Notes: generated by a model from the sequence alone, not told the origin. A DNA stretch of 64,000 nucleotides from JAABRB01 sp963735025 (GCA_963735025.1 CAVTJG010000008.1:620001-684000), one strand, 5' to 3'. Positions 18,157 through 27,480 are shown, counted from the first letter of the stretch. Translations and numbers: made by a program.

Positions 18157-19474
18157 ATGAGCAGGTTCGACATCGGCCTGTGGATGTTCTTCGGGGCGCT
18201 CGCGCTGATCGCGCTGCGCATGCCGGTCGCTGTCGCGATGCTGATCGCGGGTGGCGTGGGCTACGCGGCGATCAACGGCACCCTGCCGCTGCTGAACACC
18301 CTCAAGTCGCTCACCTTCTCGAAGTTCGCGAACTACACGCTGACGGTGATCCCGCTCTTCCTGCTCATGGGGGAGTTCGCCACCAAGGGCGGCCTCAATT
18401 CCTCGCTGTTTCGCGCGGCGCGCGCCTGGTTCGGACACTGGCGCGGCGGGCTCGCGGTGGCCACGATCGGCGGGTGCGCCGCGTTCGGCGCGATCTGCGG
18501 CTCCTCGCTCGCTACCGCGGCGACGATGTCGAAGGTCGCCGGACCCGAGATGCGACGGTACGGCTACTCGCCGGCGCTTGCGACGGGCACGCTCGCCGCC
18601 GGCGGGACGCTCGGCATCCTCATTCCGCCCTCCGTGATCCTGGTGATCTACGCGGTCTTCACCGAGCAGTCGATCGGCGCCCTGTTCGTCGCGGCGATCA
18701 TCCCGGGCGTACTCGCCGCGGTCCAGTACACGATCGTGGTGAACCTGTACATGCGGATCTTTCCGGGCGCCGCGTCGAATCTGGACCGCGCGCCGTGGCG
18801 CGAGCGCATCGCAGCCAGCAAACAGGTGTGGCCCGTATTGCTGGTTTTCGGACTGGTCATCGTCGGCATCTACCGCGGGTGGTTCTCGGCGACCGAGGGC
18901 GCCGGGGTGGGCGCGTTCGCGACCATGGTCCTCGCATTCTGGCGCGGCGGGATGCGCATGAAAGAACTCGGCGAGTCACTCCTCGCCACGGCCGAGACCA
19001 CCGCGATGATGTACCTGATCATGCTCGGCGCCGAGCTCTTTTCGGCCGGACTTGCCTCCTCGCAGATGCCGACGCTTTTCGCGCAGAAGGTCGCGACGCT
19101 GGACGCCTCTCCCACCACCATCCTGCTGGCGGTCCTGCTCGCCTACCTCGTTCTAGGGCAGCTTCATGGAGTCGCTCGCCATGGTGCTCCTCACCATCCC
19201 GGTCTTCATCCCGCTGGTCCTCTCGCTCGATCTGGGGATGAGTCCGGACGCCGTGCTCGTGTGGTTCGGCATCCTGCTCCTCGTCAGCGTCGAGGTGGGC
19301 ATGATCAGCCCGCCCTTCGGTCTCAACCTGTTCCTGATCAACGGGCTGGCGAAAGACGTGCCGATGAGGGAGACGTACAAGGGCGTGCTGGGCTTCTGCG
19401 CGATGGACGTGCTGCGCATCCTGCTGCTCGTCTTTTTCCCCGCGATCGCGCTGTGGCTTCCCGGGCTCAATTGA
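18157..19474 (+). pseudogene. dctM: TRAP transporter large permease (DctM family), single-base frameshift
   Basis: The reading frame starts at MSRFDIGLWMFFGAL and encodes the DctM permease (repeated hydrophobic segments, TLGILIPPSVILVIY, GGCAAFGAICGSSLATAAT) as far as YLVLG at about 19158. The family then continues in the +1 frame as MESLAMVLLTIPVFIPLVL through to WLPGLN at 19474. Removing one base of the GGG at 19156-19158 restores a continuous protein of about 438 residues. No other damage is seen, so either a sequencing error or a very recent mutation would explain it. If real, the TRAP importer is non-functional. Confidence 0.85.
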
Positions 19475-19505
19475 ATCGCGCGGAGGCGGTCCGCAACCGC
19501 CGACG

Positions 19506-20891
19506 CTAGGTCCCGTCCGCCATCCGGCGCCGGATCCGCTCGACGACGGATGCCGGCGGTTCCGCCGAGCGCCAGTCGTCGCGGTCGCCGGTCTTGCGCG
19601 TGGCATCGATGCCGAGCTTGGCGATCGTGCCGCCGTCCTCGAGCGGATCGGAGCGATCCGTCTTCGCGGCGGGCACGACGACAAGATCGCGGTCCGCGCG
19701 CATGCGCGTCGCAAGCGCCCGCTCGACGCGCACCGCGTCCCATGGATCGACGTCGTCGTCCACGACCGTCACGAGCTTCACCAGATTGACCGCGTCCCAT
19801 GCCGCGGCCATCGCCTTGCGAGCGTCGCCGGGCCGCGGCGCGGAAAGCGCAATCACCGCATGCATGCGCCCGGCGCCACCCGGCGTGATCGCAACTTCGC
19901 GCACGTTATCGAGCACGCGGGCGACCCGGACGGCGAGGCCCGCTGCGATCGCCTCGCCACCGATCCACACGTGTTCCGGAAAGTACCCTGGCTGGATGAC
20001 CTGCAGCATCGCATCCGCGCGCCGCGTGAGCCGCGAGAACTCGACGACATACCCCTCGCCATAGGATTCGTACATGCCGTGGAACTCCGACACTGGCCCC
20101 TCGACGACGCGGGCCGCGGGATCGAGTGTTCCCTCGAGCACGATCTCGCAGTGCGCGGGGACGCCGAGCGCGGCATGGTTGCAGCGCGCGAGTTCGACCG
20201 GTTCCCCGAAGAGCGCGCCCGCCACACCCATCTCGTCCTCGTCCAGGCCCAGATAGAGCGCCGCCGCGATGGCCACTGCGGGATGGTTGCCGAGCGTCAC
20301 GGCGATCGGGAGCCGCGCGCCCCGCGCCGCCGCGCCGCGCGCATAGACCGCGAGATGATGGTTGGGCGCGATACCGATCATCGCCCGGTTCCCGCCGAGC
20401 GGCTTCAATCGCGCATACGAGAGATTCGCGCCCCCGGTGTCCGGATTGCGCGCCACGATCGCGCCGGCGGTGAGATACGGTCCGGTCTCGTGCTCGAAGA
20501 AGTGGGGAATGGGCAGAGCGTCGAGATCGGGCCGGTCCACAGCGACTTCCTGGCAGGGTGCCTGGTCGATCCACTGTGCCGGCAGCGGAGACCTGATTGC
20601 CCGCACCAGCTTTCCCTGGAGCGCCTGCGGCGTCGTGGCCAATCCGAGGGCGATGCGCTCCCGGGACGGGAGCAGGTTCCCGACGACGCGCAACGCATGG
20701 CTCGGAATGTTGTCAAACACGAGCGCGGGACCAGTGCCCGCGAGCGCGAGGTGCGCGGCGATCTCGAACTCGGTAGCGGTGGCCGAGTGGACGACCTGCA
20801 GCGCTTCCCGTTCGGAAAGCGTTCGCAGATACGTCCGCATGGACTGCGGATGCTCCGAAGTGCCGGGTGGGAATGCAGGTGCGGGACTCAT
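19506..20891 (-). CDS. UbiD-family decarboxylase
   Basis: About 461 residues, the length of prFMN-dependent UbiD enzymes. Typical stretches are IGIAPNHHLAVYARG, VTLGNHPAV, GVPAHCEIVLEG and EGPVSEFHGMYE, the region that supplies the Arg and Glu residues around the cofactor. The family reversibly (de)carboxylates aromatic, heteroaromatic or unsaturated acids; the substrate is unknown. No UbiX-like flavin prenyltransferase is in the window. The start is uncertain: MSPAPA is used, while MRTYLRTL 51 bases later fits the usual N-terminus, and 20924 is also open. The end lies 31 bp from dctM (convergent). Confidence 0.85.
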   Translation of the reverse strand: MSPAPAFPPGTSEHPQSMRTYLRTLSEREALQVVHSATATEFEIAAHLALAGTGPALVFDNIPSHALRVVGNLLPSRERIALGLATTPQALQGKLVRAIRSPLPAQWIDQAPCQEVAVDRPDLDALPIPHFFEHETGPYLTAGAIVARNPDTGGANLSYARLKPLGGNRAMIGIAPNHHLAVYARGAAARGARLPIAVTLGNHPAVAIAAALYLGLDEDEMGVAGALFGEPVELARCNHAALGVPAHCEIVLEGTLDPAARVVEGPVSEFHGMYESYGEGYVVEFSRLTRRADAMLQVIQPGYFPEHVWIGGEAIAAGLAVRVARVLDNVREVAITPGGAGRMHAVIALSAPRPGDARKAMAAAWDAVNLVKLVTVVDDDVDPWDAVRVERALATRMRADRDLVVVPAAKTDRSDPLEDGGTIAKLGIDATRKTGDRDDWRSAEPPASVVERIRRRMADGT

Positions 20892-20919
20892 GATGGTGGC
20901 GTCGGCTGCCCAAGAGGCC

Positions 20920-21036
20920 GTCATTCCCGCGCACGCGGGAATCCACTGGCGGCGGATCGAAGACTTCTGGACCTCCGCTACTCCTTCGTTGACGTGCGGA
21001 GCAGTGCCGCGAGATCCCCGCTTTCGCGGGGATGAC
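20920..21036. repeat. Paired CCCGCG/CGCGGG palindromes (REP/BIME-like)
   Basis: Two inverted units flank about 65 bases: GTCATTCCCGCG..CGCGGGAATCC at the left end and GATCCCCGC..GCGGGGATGAC at the right end. The second unit is in the opposite orientation to the first, as in bacterial interspersed mosaic elements. Related units occur near 28264, 51848-51960 and 57046-57121. It fills most of the 126-bp gap between the UbiD-like gene and the carbamoylase gene. Confidence 0.7.
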
Positions 21037-21050
21037 CCCCGCCACTCCTT

Positions 21051-21998
21051 TCAGTCGTTTGCGGGGGTCACTTCCGCGCCGACACGCTCGACGATCAGGC
21101 GATAGTGCTCGGGGCGCCGGTGCGCGGCGAAGTTGAACATCGTGCGCTTGAGATTCGCCGCGAGATCGATGTCGGCGTTGAAGAAGATCACCTCGTCCTC
21201 CTCGGTGCTGGATTTCACCGCGATCTCGCCGGTCGGCGCGACGATCAACGAATGACCGAACATCCGGAATCCGTCCTCGAAGCCGCACTTTGCTGTCTCG
21301 ACCAGCCAGGTTGCATTCTGAAACGCCATCGCCTGCGCCATGATCAGATGGTGATGTACGCGGAGCGCGGGCGGCTCGGGATAGTGCAGGTTCTCGGTCG
21401 GCGTGTTGAATCCGAGCGCCACGATCTCGGCGCCCTGCAGAGCGAGCACGCGAAACGCCTCCGGCCAGCGCCGGTCGTTGCAGATCAGCATCCCGGTGAT
21501 CGTGTCCAGGAACCGCCAGACCTTGAAGCCGAGATCGCCGACCTCGAAGTATTTCTTCTCGAGGTGCTGGAACGCGGCCTGCGGCTTGTGGTCGGCGTGC
21601 CCCGGCAGATGAACCTTCCGGTACTTGCCGACGATCTTTCCGTCCGGTCCGACGAGTATCGCTGCGTTGTAACGGCGGGTGCGTCCCTGCTCCTCGGTGA
21701 GCTCGGCGTACCCCAGGTAAAAACCGACGCCGTGGCGCTTGGCAAGGTCGAATAGAGGCTGCACCACTGGGTTCGGCATCGAGGGTTCGAAGAACCTGCG
21801 ATCGACCTCGTCCTGATCCTCCATCCAGTAGCGCGGGAAGAACGTGGTCATCGCAAGCTCGGGAAAGACCACGAAGCGTGCGCCGCGTCCAATCCCCTCG
21901 CGGAAGAGCTCCACGAGGCGTTTCGCCACGGTTTCCCGCGAATCCGCGAGATTCACCGCGCCCAGCTGCGCCGCCGCGATGCCTAGTTTTCTCGTCAC
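21051..21998 (-). CDS. N-carbamoyl-D-amino-acid hydrolase (nitrilase superfamily)
   Basis: 315 residues. The catalytic triad of the family is in place: Glu47 in FPELAMTTFFPRY, Lys128 in GKYRKVHLPGH, Cys173 in LICNDRRWPE. These segments and FQHLEKKYFEVGDLGF match the Agrobacterium D-carbamoylase as I remember it, which converts N-carbamoyl-D-amino acids to D-amino acid, CO2 and ammonia. It is downstream of a hydantoinase gene on the same strand, with a 140-bp spacer holding a hairpin repeat, so it would take that enzyme's product. D-stereospecificity is inferred from family resemblance. Confidence 0.9.
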   Translation of the reverse strand: MTRKLGIAAAQLGAVNLADSRETVAKRLVELFREGIGRGARFVVFPELAMTTFFPRYWMEDQDEVDRRFFEPSMPNPVVQPLFDLAKRHGVGFYLGYAELTEEQGRTRRYNAAILVGPDGKIVGKYRKVHLPGHADHKPQAAFQHLEKKYFEVGDLGFKVWRFLDTITGMLICNDRRWPEAFRVLALQGAEIVALGFNTPTENLHYPEPPALRVHHHLIMAQAMAFQNATWLVETAKCGFEDGFRMFGHSLIVAPTGEIAVKSSTEEDEVIFFNADIDLAANLKRTMFNFAAHRRPEHYRLIVERVGAEVTPAND

Positions 21999-22036
21999 CT
22001 AAAACCTCTCCAAGAACAAATGGTTTTCAGTTCAGT

Positions 22037-22092
22037 GGGAAGGAGGATAACAGGAGGAAACCAGCCGGTTTCCTCCCGTTCGTGACCTTTCG
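22037..22092. repeat. 56-58 bp hairpin repeat, copy 1
   Basis: Perfect 10-bp stem GGAGGAAACC / GGTTTCCTCC with AGCC loop (stem extends to about 14 bp with wobble), flanked by conserved GGGAAGGAGGRTAAC on the left and GTTCGTGACCTTYCG on the right. The same unit occurs at 32074-32131 and, inverted, at 35079-35136. Here it lies between the hydantoinase stop and the carbamoylase start. Confidence 0.85.
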
Positions 22093-22138
22093 CTCTTGCA
22101 TCGTCTGGCTAAGAATCCATTTTCCAGTCAAATTCAGA

Positions 22139-23593
22139 CTAGGAAATGAGTGCTTTGAATAACCGCATTTCCGTCGTCGGCTTCCGCTCCTGCCGGAGCG
22201 GCTCCGGCGCGCCGCACGGAATGAACTTTCCGGATCCGCGCTCGGCCGCAAGCTTTCCGTTCTCCACCACGACGCGCCCGCGACTCACCACGACCTCGGG
22301 CCACCCCTTGATCGTTCGCCCTTCGTAGGGCGTGTAGCCGACATTGTCGTGAATTGCCGCGGCGCTGATCTTCACTTCCTTCTCCGGATCCCAGATCCCG
22401 ATATCCGCATCCGAACCCACGGCGATGGTGCCCTTGCGAGGGTACATGCCGTACATGCGCGCGTGGTTCGTCGCGGTCAGCGCGACGAACTCGTTCAGAC
22501 TGATGCGCCCCTTGCCCACGCCCTCGGAGAAGAGCAGCGGCATGCGCAGCTCGAGCCCCGGAACACCGTTCGCGATTTCCTTGAAAGTCGTCTTCTCGCC
22601 CTTGGGAAGCTTTCCCGAATCGTCGAAACGGTAGGGCGCGTGATCGGACGAGAACACCTGAAAGGTGCCGTCCGCGAGCCCCGCCCAGAGCGCGTTCTGC
22701 GACGCTTCGTCGCGCGGCGGCGGGCTGCAACAATACTTTGCGCCCTCCATGCCGGGTCGGCTGATGTCGGACCCCTTCAGGAAGAGGTACTGTGGGCAAG
22801 TCTCCGCATAGACGCGCGCGCCGATTCCGCGCGCAGCCTGGATCGCCCGCACCGATTCGATGCCCGAGACGTGCACGATGAGCACCGGCACGTCGAGCAG
22901 CCGCGAGAACTGGATGACCCGGTTGGCCGCCTCGCTTTCCGCGAGCGGCGCATGGCTGACGGCATGGAATTTCGGCTCGGTGTGCCCGCGATCGAGCAGA
23001 CGCTTCGCGAGCCAGCGGATCACGTCGTGGTTCTCGGCGTGCACCATCACCAGCGCGCCGTGCTTCTCCGCCGCCAGCAGCACGTCGAGCATCTGATAAT
23101 CGTCGAGCTTCAGCATATCGTAGGTCATGTAGACCTTGAAGGACGTGATTCCATTGCCGATGTACTGGGGCAGCTCCTGCGTGAGCACTTCCTCGGTGGG
23201 GTCGGCCACGATGAGGTGAAAGGCGTAATCGATGACGGCCTTCTCCGCAGCCCGTTTCGAGTAGTCCGCTACCACGTCCCGGATCTTCATGCCGCGGTGC
23301 TGCGCGGCGAAGGGAATGATCGTGGTGGTGCCGCCGTGCGCGGCCGATACCGTCCCCGAGTAGAAATCGTCGGCGGTCATCACGCCGTTGCTCGAGAGCT
23401 GCTCGATGTGGCAATGACTGTCGACCCCGCCCGGCAGCACGAGCTTGCCGGCGGCATCGATGTCCCGCTTGCCCGGCGCGAGCCCACGGCCGATCACTGC
23501 AATGCGCGCGTCCTTGATGCCGACGTCGGCGGAGAAGTTGTCGGCAGCGGTGACGACCGTGCCGTTTCGAATGGTGAGGTCGAGATCTTGCAT
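22139..23593 (-). CDS. Dihydropyrimidinase / D-hydantoinase
   Basis: 484 residues, amidohydrolase superfamily with a di-zinc site. Visible ligands: HCH in GGVDSHCHIEQ, the carboxylated Lys in SFKVYMTYD, His in VMVHAEN, His in KFHAVSHAP, and Asp in SSDHAPY. Dihydropyrimidinases open the ring of hydantoins or dihydropyrimidines to N-carbamoyl amino acids. The start is MQDLDLTIRNG; 43 further residues upstream are open but lack family features. The carbamoylase gene follows in the same direction and the racemase gene is divergent, giving a complete hydantoin pathway. Confidence 0.92.
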   Translation of the reverse strand: MQDLDLTIRNGTVVTAADNFSADVGIKDARIAVIGRGLAPGKRDIDAAGKLVLPGGVDSHCHIEQLSSNGVMTADDFYSGTVSAAHGGTTTIIPFAAQHRGMKIRDVVADYSKRAAEKAVIDYAFHLIVADPTEEVLTQELPQYIGNGITSFKVYMTYDMLKLDDYQMLDVLLAAEKHGALVMVHAENHDVIRWLAKRLLDRGHTEPKFHAVSHAPLAESEAANRVIQFSRLLDVPVLIVHVSGIESVRAIQAARGIGARVYAETCPQYLFLKGSDISRPGMEGAKYCCSPPPRDEASQNALWAGLADGTFQVFSSDHAPYRFDDSGKLPKGEKTTFKEIANGVPGLELRMPLLFSEGVGKGRISLNEFVALTATNHARMYGMYPRKGTIAVGSDADIGIWDPEKEVKISAAAIHDNVGYTPYEGRTIKGWPEVVVSRGRVVVENGKLAAERGSGKFIPCGAPEPLRQERKPTTEMRLFKALIS

Positions 23594-23721
23594 GGATGTC
23601 CGGACGAAAACCCCGATTATGCCCAATTCGCGCCCCGCCCGACCCTGCCGCGAGGCATTTCTGCCCGGGTCCGCGCTACACTTGGTGGGTGCCCGGTCGC
23701 TCCGGGAGACAGGGAGCACCA

Positions 23722-24390
23722 ATGAAGAGCAATGCAGAGACCATCTTCGTCATCAATCCGAATTCGAGCGAGAAGGTCACCGAAGGGATCGACCGTGCGG
23801 TCGATCCGCTGCGCATTCCGGGCGGGCCGCGCATCGAATGCCTCACCTTGAAGGAGGGGCCGCCCGGCATCGAGACACAGCGCCACGTCGACAGCGTCGT
23901 GATGCCGCTGCTCGGCCTGATCGGCGAGCTCGAGCCGCGGGCGGACGCCTACGTGATCGCGTGCTTCAGCGACCCCGGCATGCACGCTGCGCGCGAGGCA
24001 ACGCGCAAGCCGGTGTTCGGCATCATGGAGAGCGGAATCCTCACTGCGCTCACCCTCGGCCAGCGCTTCGGGATGATCTCGATCCTGCCGGGCTCCGTGG
24101 CCCGTCATCTCCGCGCGGTCGGCGCCATGGGGCTCGCCGATCGCTGCGCGGGTGACCTGTCGATCGGTCTCGGCGTCGCGGGGCTGACCGACGCCAAGAA
24201 AACGGTCGGACGCATGATCGAGGTCGGCGCCACCCTGCGCGACGACCATGGCGCAAACTCCCTCGTGATGGGCTGCGCCGGCATGGCGCAGTACCGCGAC
24301 GAGCTCGAAAATGCGCTGGGAATCCCCGTCGTGGAGCCGACCCAGGCAGCGACCGCTATGGCGATCGGGCGGGTGCGTCTCGGCTGGTAA
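23722..24390 (+). CDS. Hydantoin racemase (Asp/Glu racemase superfamily)
   Basis: 222 residues. The two active-site cysteines are in IACFSDPG and MGCAGM, and the N-terminus reads FVINPNSSEKVTEGI, typical of HyuA/HyuE-type hydantoin racemases, which interconvert D- and L-5-substituted hydantoins. Preceded by AGGGAG 7 bases before ATG. It is transcribed divergently from the hydantoinase gene; the 128-bp gap between them should contain both promoters. Its presence would let a D-specific hydantoinase/carbamoylase pair use both enantiomers. Confidence 0.88.
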   Translation: MKSNAETIFVINPNSSEKVTEGIDRAVDPLRIPGGPRIECLTLKEGPPGIETQRHVDSVVMPLLGLIGELEPRADAYVIACFSDPGMHAAREATRKPVFGIMESGILTALTLGQRFGMISILPGSVARHLRAVGAMGLADRCAGDLSIGLGVAGLTDAKKTVGRMIEVGATLRDDHGANSLVMGCAGMAQYRDELENALGIPVVEPTQAATAMAIGRVRLGW

Positions 24391-24399
24391 TCGCGCGCG

Positions 24400-27087
24400 C
24401 TACAGCGTCAGCGCGACGTGCTTCACTCCCGGGTCCTCCGCGCTTTCGGCAACCGAGAACCCGAGCTCCGTGCAGAGTCCGAGCATGCCGTTGTTGTGTG
24501 CGAGGATGTGCCCCATCATTTCGCGGAGCCCCTTGCTGCGCGCGACGTCGATGAGCGCACTCATCATGCGCCGGCCAAGTCCCTTGCGGTGCCATTCGTC
24601 GGCAATCGCGATTGCAAATTCGCAGCTGTCCCCGTCGGGATTTGCCACATACCGGCATACGGCGATCTCGGTTTCGGGCGCCTCCCCCACGGTCGCGATG
24701 AAGGCCATCTCCCGGTCGTAGTCGATCTGCGTGAAACGCGTCAGCATTTGCGGCGTCAGTTCACGCAGCGCATCCATGAACCGGAAGTAACGGCTCTCGG
24801 CGGAGAGCCCCCGCACGAAGGCCTGCTCGATCTCCGCATCCTCGGGTCGGATGGGTCGCAGCGTGACGAGCGGCGCGCCGTGCGGTTGCCAGGTGCTCAC
24901 CAGTGATGCGGGATAGGGATGGATCGCGACGTGATCGTAGTGGCCGCGTGCCGGCGCCGGACGCCCGATCACGACGCGCGCGTCGGCAACGATCGCGCCC
25001 GCCTCGTCCGCGATCAGCGGATTGATATCCAGCTCGAAAAGCCACGGCAGCTCGCAGGCCATTTCGGATACCCGCAGCAGGACAGCCTCGATCGCCGACC
25101 GGTTGACCGGAGGCAAGTTGCGGAATTCACCGAGCAGCTTCGAGATGCGCGTTCCGCGAATCATGTCTTCGACCAGAAACGCATTGAGCGGGGGTAGCGC
25201 AACGGCCCGATCGTGCAGCACTTCCACCGCCGTTCCGCCTGCACCGAAGACAATGGCGGGGCCGAAGACCGGATCGCGCAGGATACCGATCATGAGCTCG
25301 CGCGCATTCGCGCGTGTCACCATCGGCTGCACCGAGATACCGTTGATGCGCGCGTTCGCGCGCTTCTGGCCGACGGCTTCGATGATCTGATCATAGGCGG
25401 TCCGAACGGCCTGAGCGTTATGCAGGTCGAGGCGCACGCCGTCGACGTCGCTCTTGTGGGTGATATCCGGCGAGTCCACCTTGAGTGCCACCGGATAGCC
25501 GATCTCTTCCGCGACCAGCATCGCCTCGTGAGCGGAGTGCGCAACGACCGTCTGCGCGACCGGAATGTGAAAGGCGGCGAGCAATGCCTTCGATTCCATC
25601 TCGCTCAGGACGGTGCGCCGCTCCGCGAGCGCGGACTCGCCGATGAAGCGGGCTGCGTCGAGATCCGGTGCTGCCCCCGGAATACGCGGACCCGGTACCT
25701 GCAGGAGCGCGCGCTGATTGCGGTAGAAGGCGGAGACGTGCGCAAAAGTATCGACGGCGGGTTCGGGCGTGCGGAATGCCGGGATGCCGGCGGCGACCAG
25801 TTCCGTGCGCGCATCGGCGACCTGCTGCTCGCCCATCCAGCACGCGATGACCGGCTTGGAGGATCCGTGCGCGGATTCGATGACTGCGCGCGCGGCATCC
25901 ACGGGCTCGGTCATCGCCTGCGGTGAAAGGATCGCGAGCAGACCGTCGACATTCGCATCGGCAAGACAGGCGGTAACAGCGGCCCGGTAGCGGTCGGCAC
26001 TGGCGTCGCCGATGAGGTCGACCGGATTGCCGTGCGACCAGTTCTCCGGCAGCGCGGATTTCAGCGCGTCGATCGTCGCCTGCTCGAGCGTTGCGAGAGG
26101 AATGTCGAGATCGGCTGCGCGGTCCGCTGCCATCACGCCTGGTCCGCCCCCGTTGGTGACGATGGCGAGCCGCTCGCCCTGCGGCCGAACCCGGGCCGCG
26201 AGCGCCTGGGCCGCGGCGACCAGCTGGCCGATACTTCCTACCCGCACGACGCCCGCGCGCTTCACCACCGCATCGAAGACGTCGTCCAGTCCGACGATGG
26301 CACCCGTGTGCGATGCCGCCGCGCGCGATCCGACGGGATGGCGCCCCACTTTCATGAGGATCACCGGCTTGACGCGCGCGGCTGCCCGCAATCCCGAAAC
26401 GAAGCGGCGCGCGTCGCGCACGCCTTCGACATAAAGCAGGATGTGCTCGGTCTTCGGATCGGTGACCAGGTAGTCCACGATCTCGCCGAAATCGAGATCG
26501 GTCGAGCCCCCGAGCGATACCACGCTGGAGAATCCGACTCCGTTCGGTCGCGCCCAGTCGAGCATGGCGGTGCACACCGCGCCCGACTGCGAGACCAGGC
26601 CCAGCGATCCGGGAAGCGCGATCCCCTTGGCAAACGTGGCATTGAGCCCGAGTGCGGGACGCATCAGCCCCAGGCAGTTCGGCCCGAGTACCCGCAGCCG
26701 ATGGCGCCGCGCATTCTCGAGCATCGCGCGCTCGAGCTTCACGCCGGCTGCGCCCGCCTCGGAGAATCCGGCGGTGATCACCAGCGCGGCGCGGACGCCC
26801 GCGACGCCGCACTGCGCGATCACCTCGGGTACGGTCGCGGCCGGCGTTGCGATGACGGCGAGATCGATGCGGTGCGGTACGTGCCCGATGGTTCGCTGGC
26901 AGCGCACGCCGTGCACGGTTGAGTGACGGGGGTTAACCGCGTAGAGCTTCCCCGCGTATTTTGCCTCGCGGAGGTTTCGGATCAGAACGTCGCCGATCGA
27001 TCCCGGCCGCTCGCTCGCGCCGATCACCGCGACCGAGTCAGGCTCGAACAGCGGGGCAAGATAGTGACGGTCGCTGACGTTGGTCAT
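24400..27087 (-). CDS. ADP-forming acyl-CoA synthetase fused to GNAT acetyltransferase
   Basis: 895 residues in the Pat/AcsD arrangement: a CoA-binding domain (about 10-105, SVAVIGASERPGSIG), succinyl-CoA-ligase-like domains (about 150-460, with SHTGAIVG holding the phospho-His position), an ATP-grasp domain (about 480-700, EIGYPVALKVDSPDITHKSD), and a C-terminal GNAT domain (about 735-890, EWHRKGLGRRMM). Homologues are lysine acetyltransferases that regulate AMP-forming acyl-CoA synthetases, or ligases in their own right. Convergent with the hydantoin racemase gene, 9 bp apart. Confidence 0.9.
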   Translation of the reverse strand: MTNVSDRHYLAPLFEPDSVAVIGASERPGSIGDVLIRNLREAKYAGKLYAVNPRHSTVHGVRCQRTIGHVPHRIDLAVIATPAATVPEVIAQCGVAGVRAALVITAGFSEAGAAGVKLERAMLENARRHRLRVLGPNCLGLMRPALGLNATFAKGIALPGSLGLVSQSGAVCTAMLDWARPNGVGFSSVVSLGGSTDLDFGEIVDYLVTDPKTEHILLYVEGVRDARRFVSGLRAAARVKPVILMKVGRHPVGSRAAASHTGAIVGLDDVFDAVVKRAGVVRVGSIGQLVAAAQALAARVRPQGERLAIVTNGGGPGVMAADRAADLDIPLATLEQATIDALKSALPENWSHGNPVDLIGDASADRYRAAVTACLADANVDGLLAILSPQAMTEPVDAARAVIESAHGSSKPVIACWMGEQQVADARTELVAAGIPAFRTPEPAVDTFAHVSAFYRNQRALLQVPGPRIPGAAPDLDAARFIGESALAERRTVLSEMESKALLAAFHIPVAQTVVAHSAHEAMLVAEEIGYPVALKVDSPDITHKSDVDGVRLDLHNAQAVRTAYDQIIEAVGQKRANARINGISVQPMVTRANARELMIGILRDPVFGPAIVFGAGGTAVEVLHDRAVALPPLNAFLVEDMIRGTRISKLLGEFRNLPPVNRSAIEAVLLRVSEMACELPWLFELDINPLIADEAGAIVADARVVIGRPAPARGHYDHVAIHPYPASLVSTWQPHGAPLVTLRPIRPEDAEIEQAFVRGLSAESRYFRFMDALRELTPQMLTRFTQIDYDREMAFIATVGEAPETEIAVCRYVANPDGDSCEFAIAIADEWHRKGLGRRMMSALIDVARSKGLREMMGHILAHNNGMLGLCTELGFSVAESAEDPGVKHVALTL

Positions 27088-27132
27088 AGTCCGGACATCG
27101 GGGCGGGACGCTGCGCAACCTCGGATTCCCCT

Positions 27133-27480
27133 TCACCCGTCGGATTTACAACCCGAGAACAGGATGTTACTCCCCTCTTCCAGCGTGGCTTCGCTGCCGT
27201 TGGTGATCAGCGAAGTATGGCCATTCGAGTAGCGTGCGCCGGAGCCCGCCTCGACGGTGTCCAGGCGAAACTCGCGCTCCGGGTAAATCACCATCGCCGA
27301 CTTGCCGCCGTCCAGGTACCGCACGTAGAACTCCTTACCGCCGTCGCATTTGTACACGGTCGCTCCCGGCGGGACGCGCGGCACCTCGCCACTCGATTCT
27401 CCCCATGGCCACCAGCTCGAACAGCCGCCAAGACATACAGCGAGTGTCAGAACGAGCATCCGGGACGCGTGCCGCATCAT
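27133..27480 (-). CDS. mliC: MliC-type lysozyme-inhibitor lipoprotein
   Basis: About 115 residues. An N-terminal signal with lipobox LGGC directs lipid attachment; a MliC-like beta-barrel follows with TVYKCDGGKEFYVRY, PEREFRLDTVEAGSGARYSNG and a final SGCK. MliC proteins protect peptidoglycan by blocking C-type lysozyme. Two adjacent ATGs are possible; the first follows a GGAGGAGGAA ribosome-binding site. The longer open frame upstream is antisense to nothing conserved and is discounted. Confidence 0.85.
   Translation of the reverse strand: MMRHASRMLVLTLAVCLGGCSSWWPWGESSGEVPRVPPGATVYKCDGGKEFYVRYLDGGKSAMVIYPEREFRLDTVEAGSGARYSNGHTSLITNGSEATLEEGSNILFSGCKSDG

Noticed and set aside
19150..19166. 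Programmed ribosomal frameshift in dctM
   Set aside because: There is no slippery heptamer or downstream structure that stands out, and DctM is not known to use recoding; a plain one-base insertion explains it.
23594..23721. Shared promoter/operator between hydantoinase and racemase
   Set aside because: A TACACT at 23677 could be a -10 box but there is no matching -35 and no clear inverted repeat, so no site is annotated.
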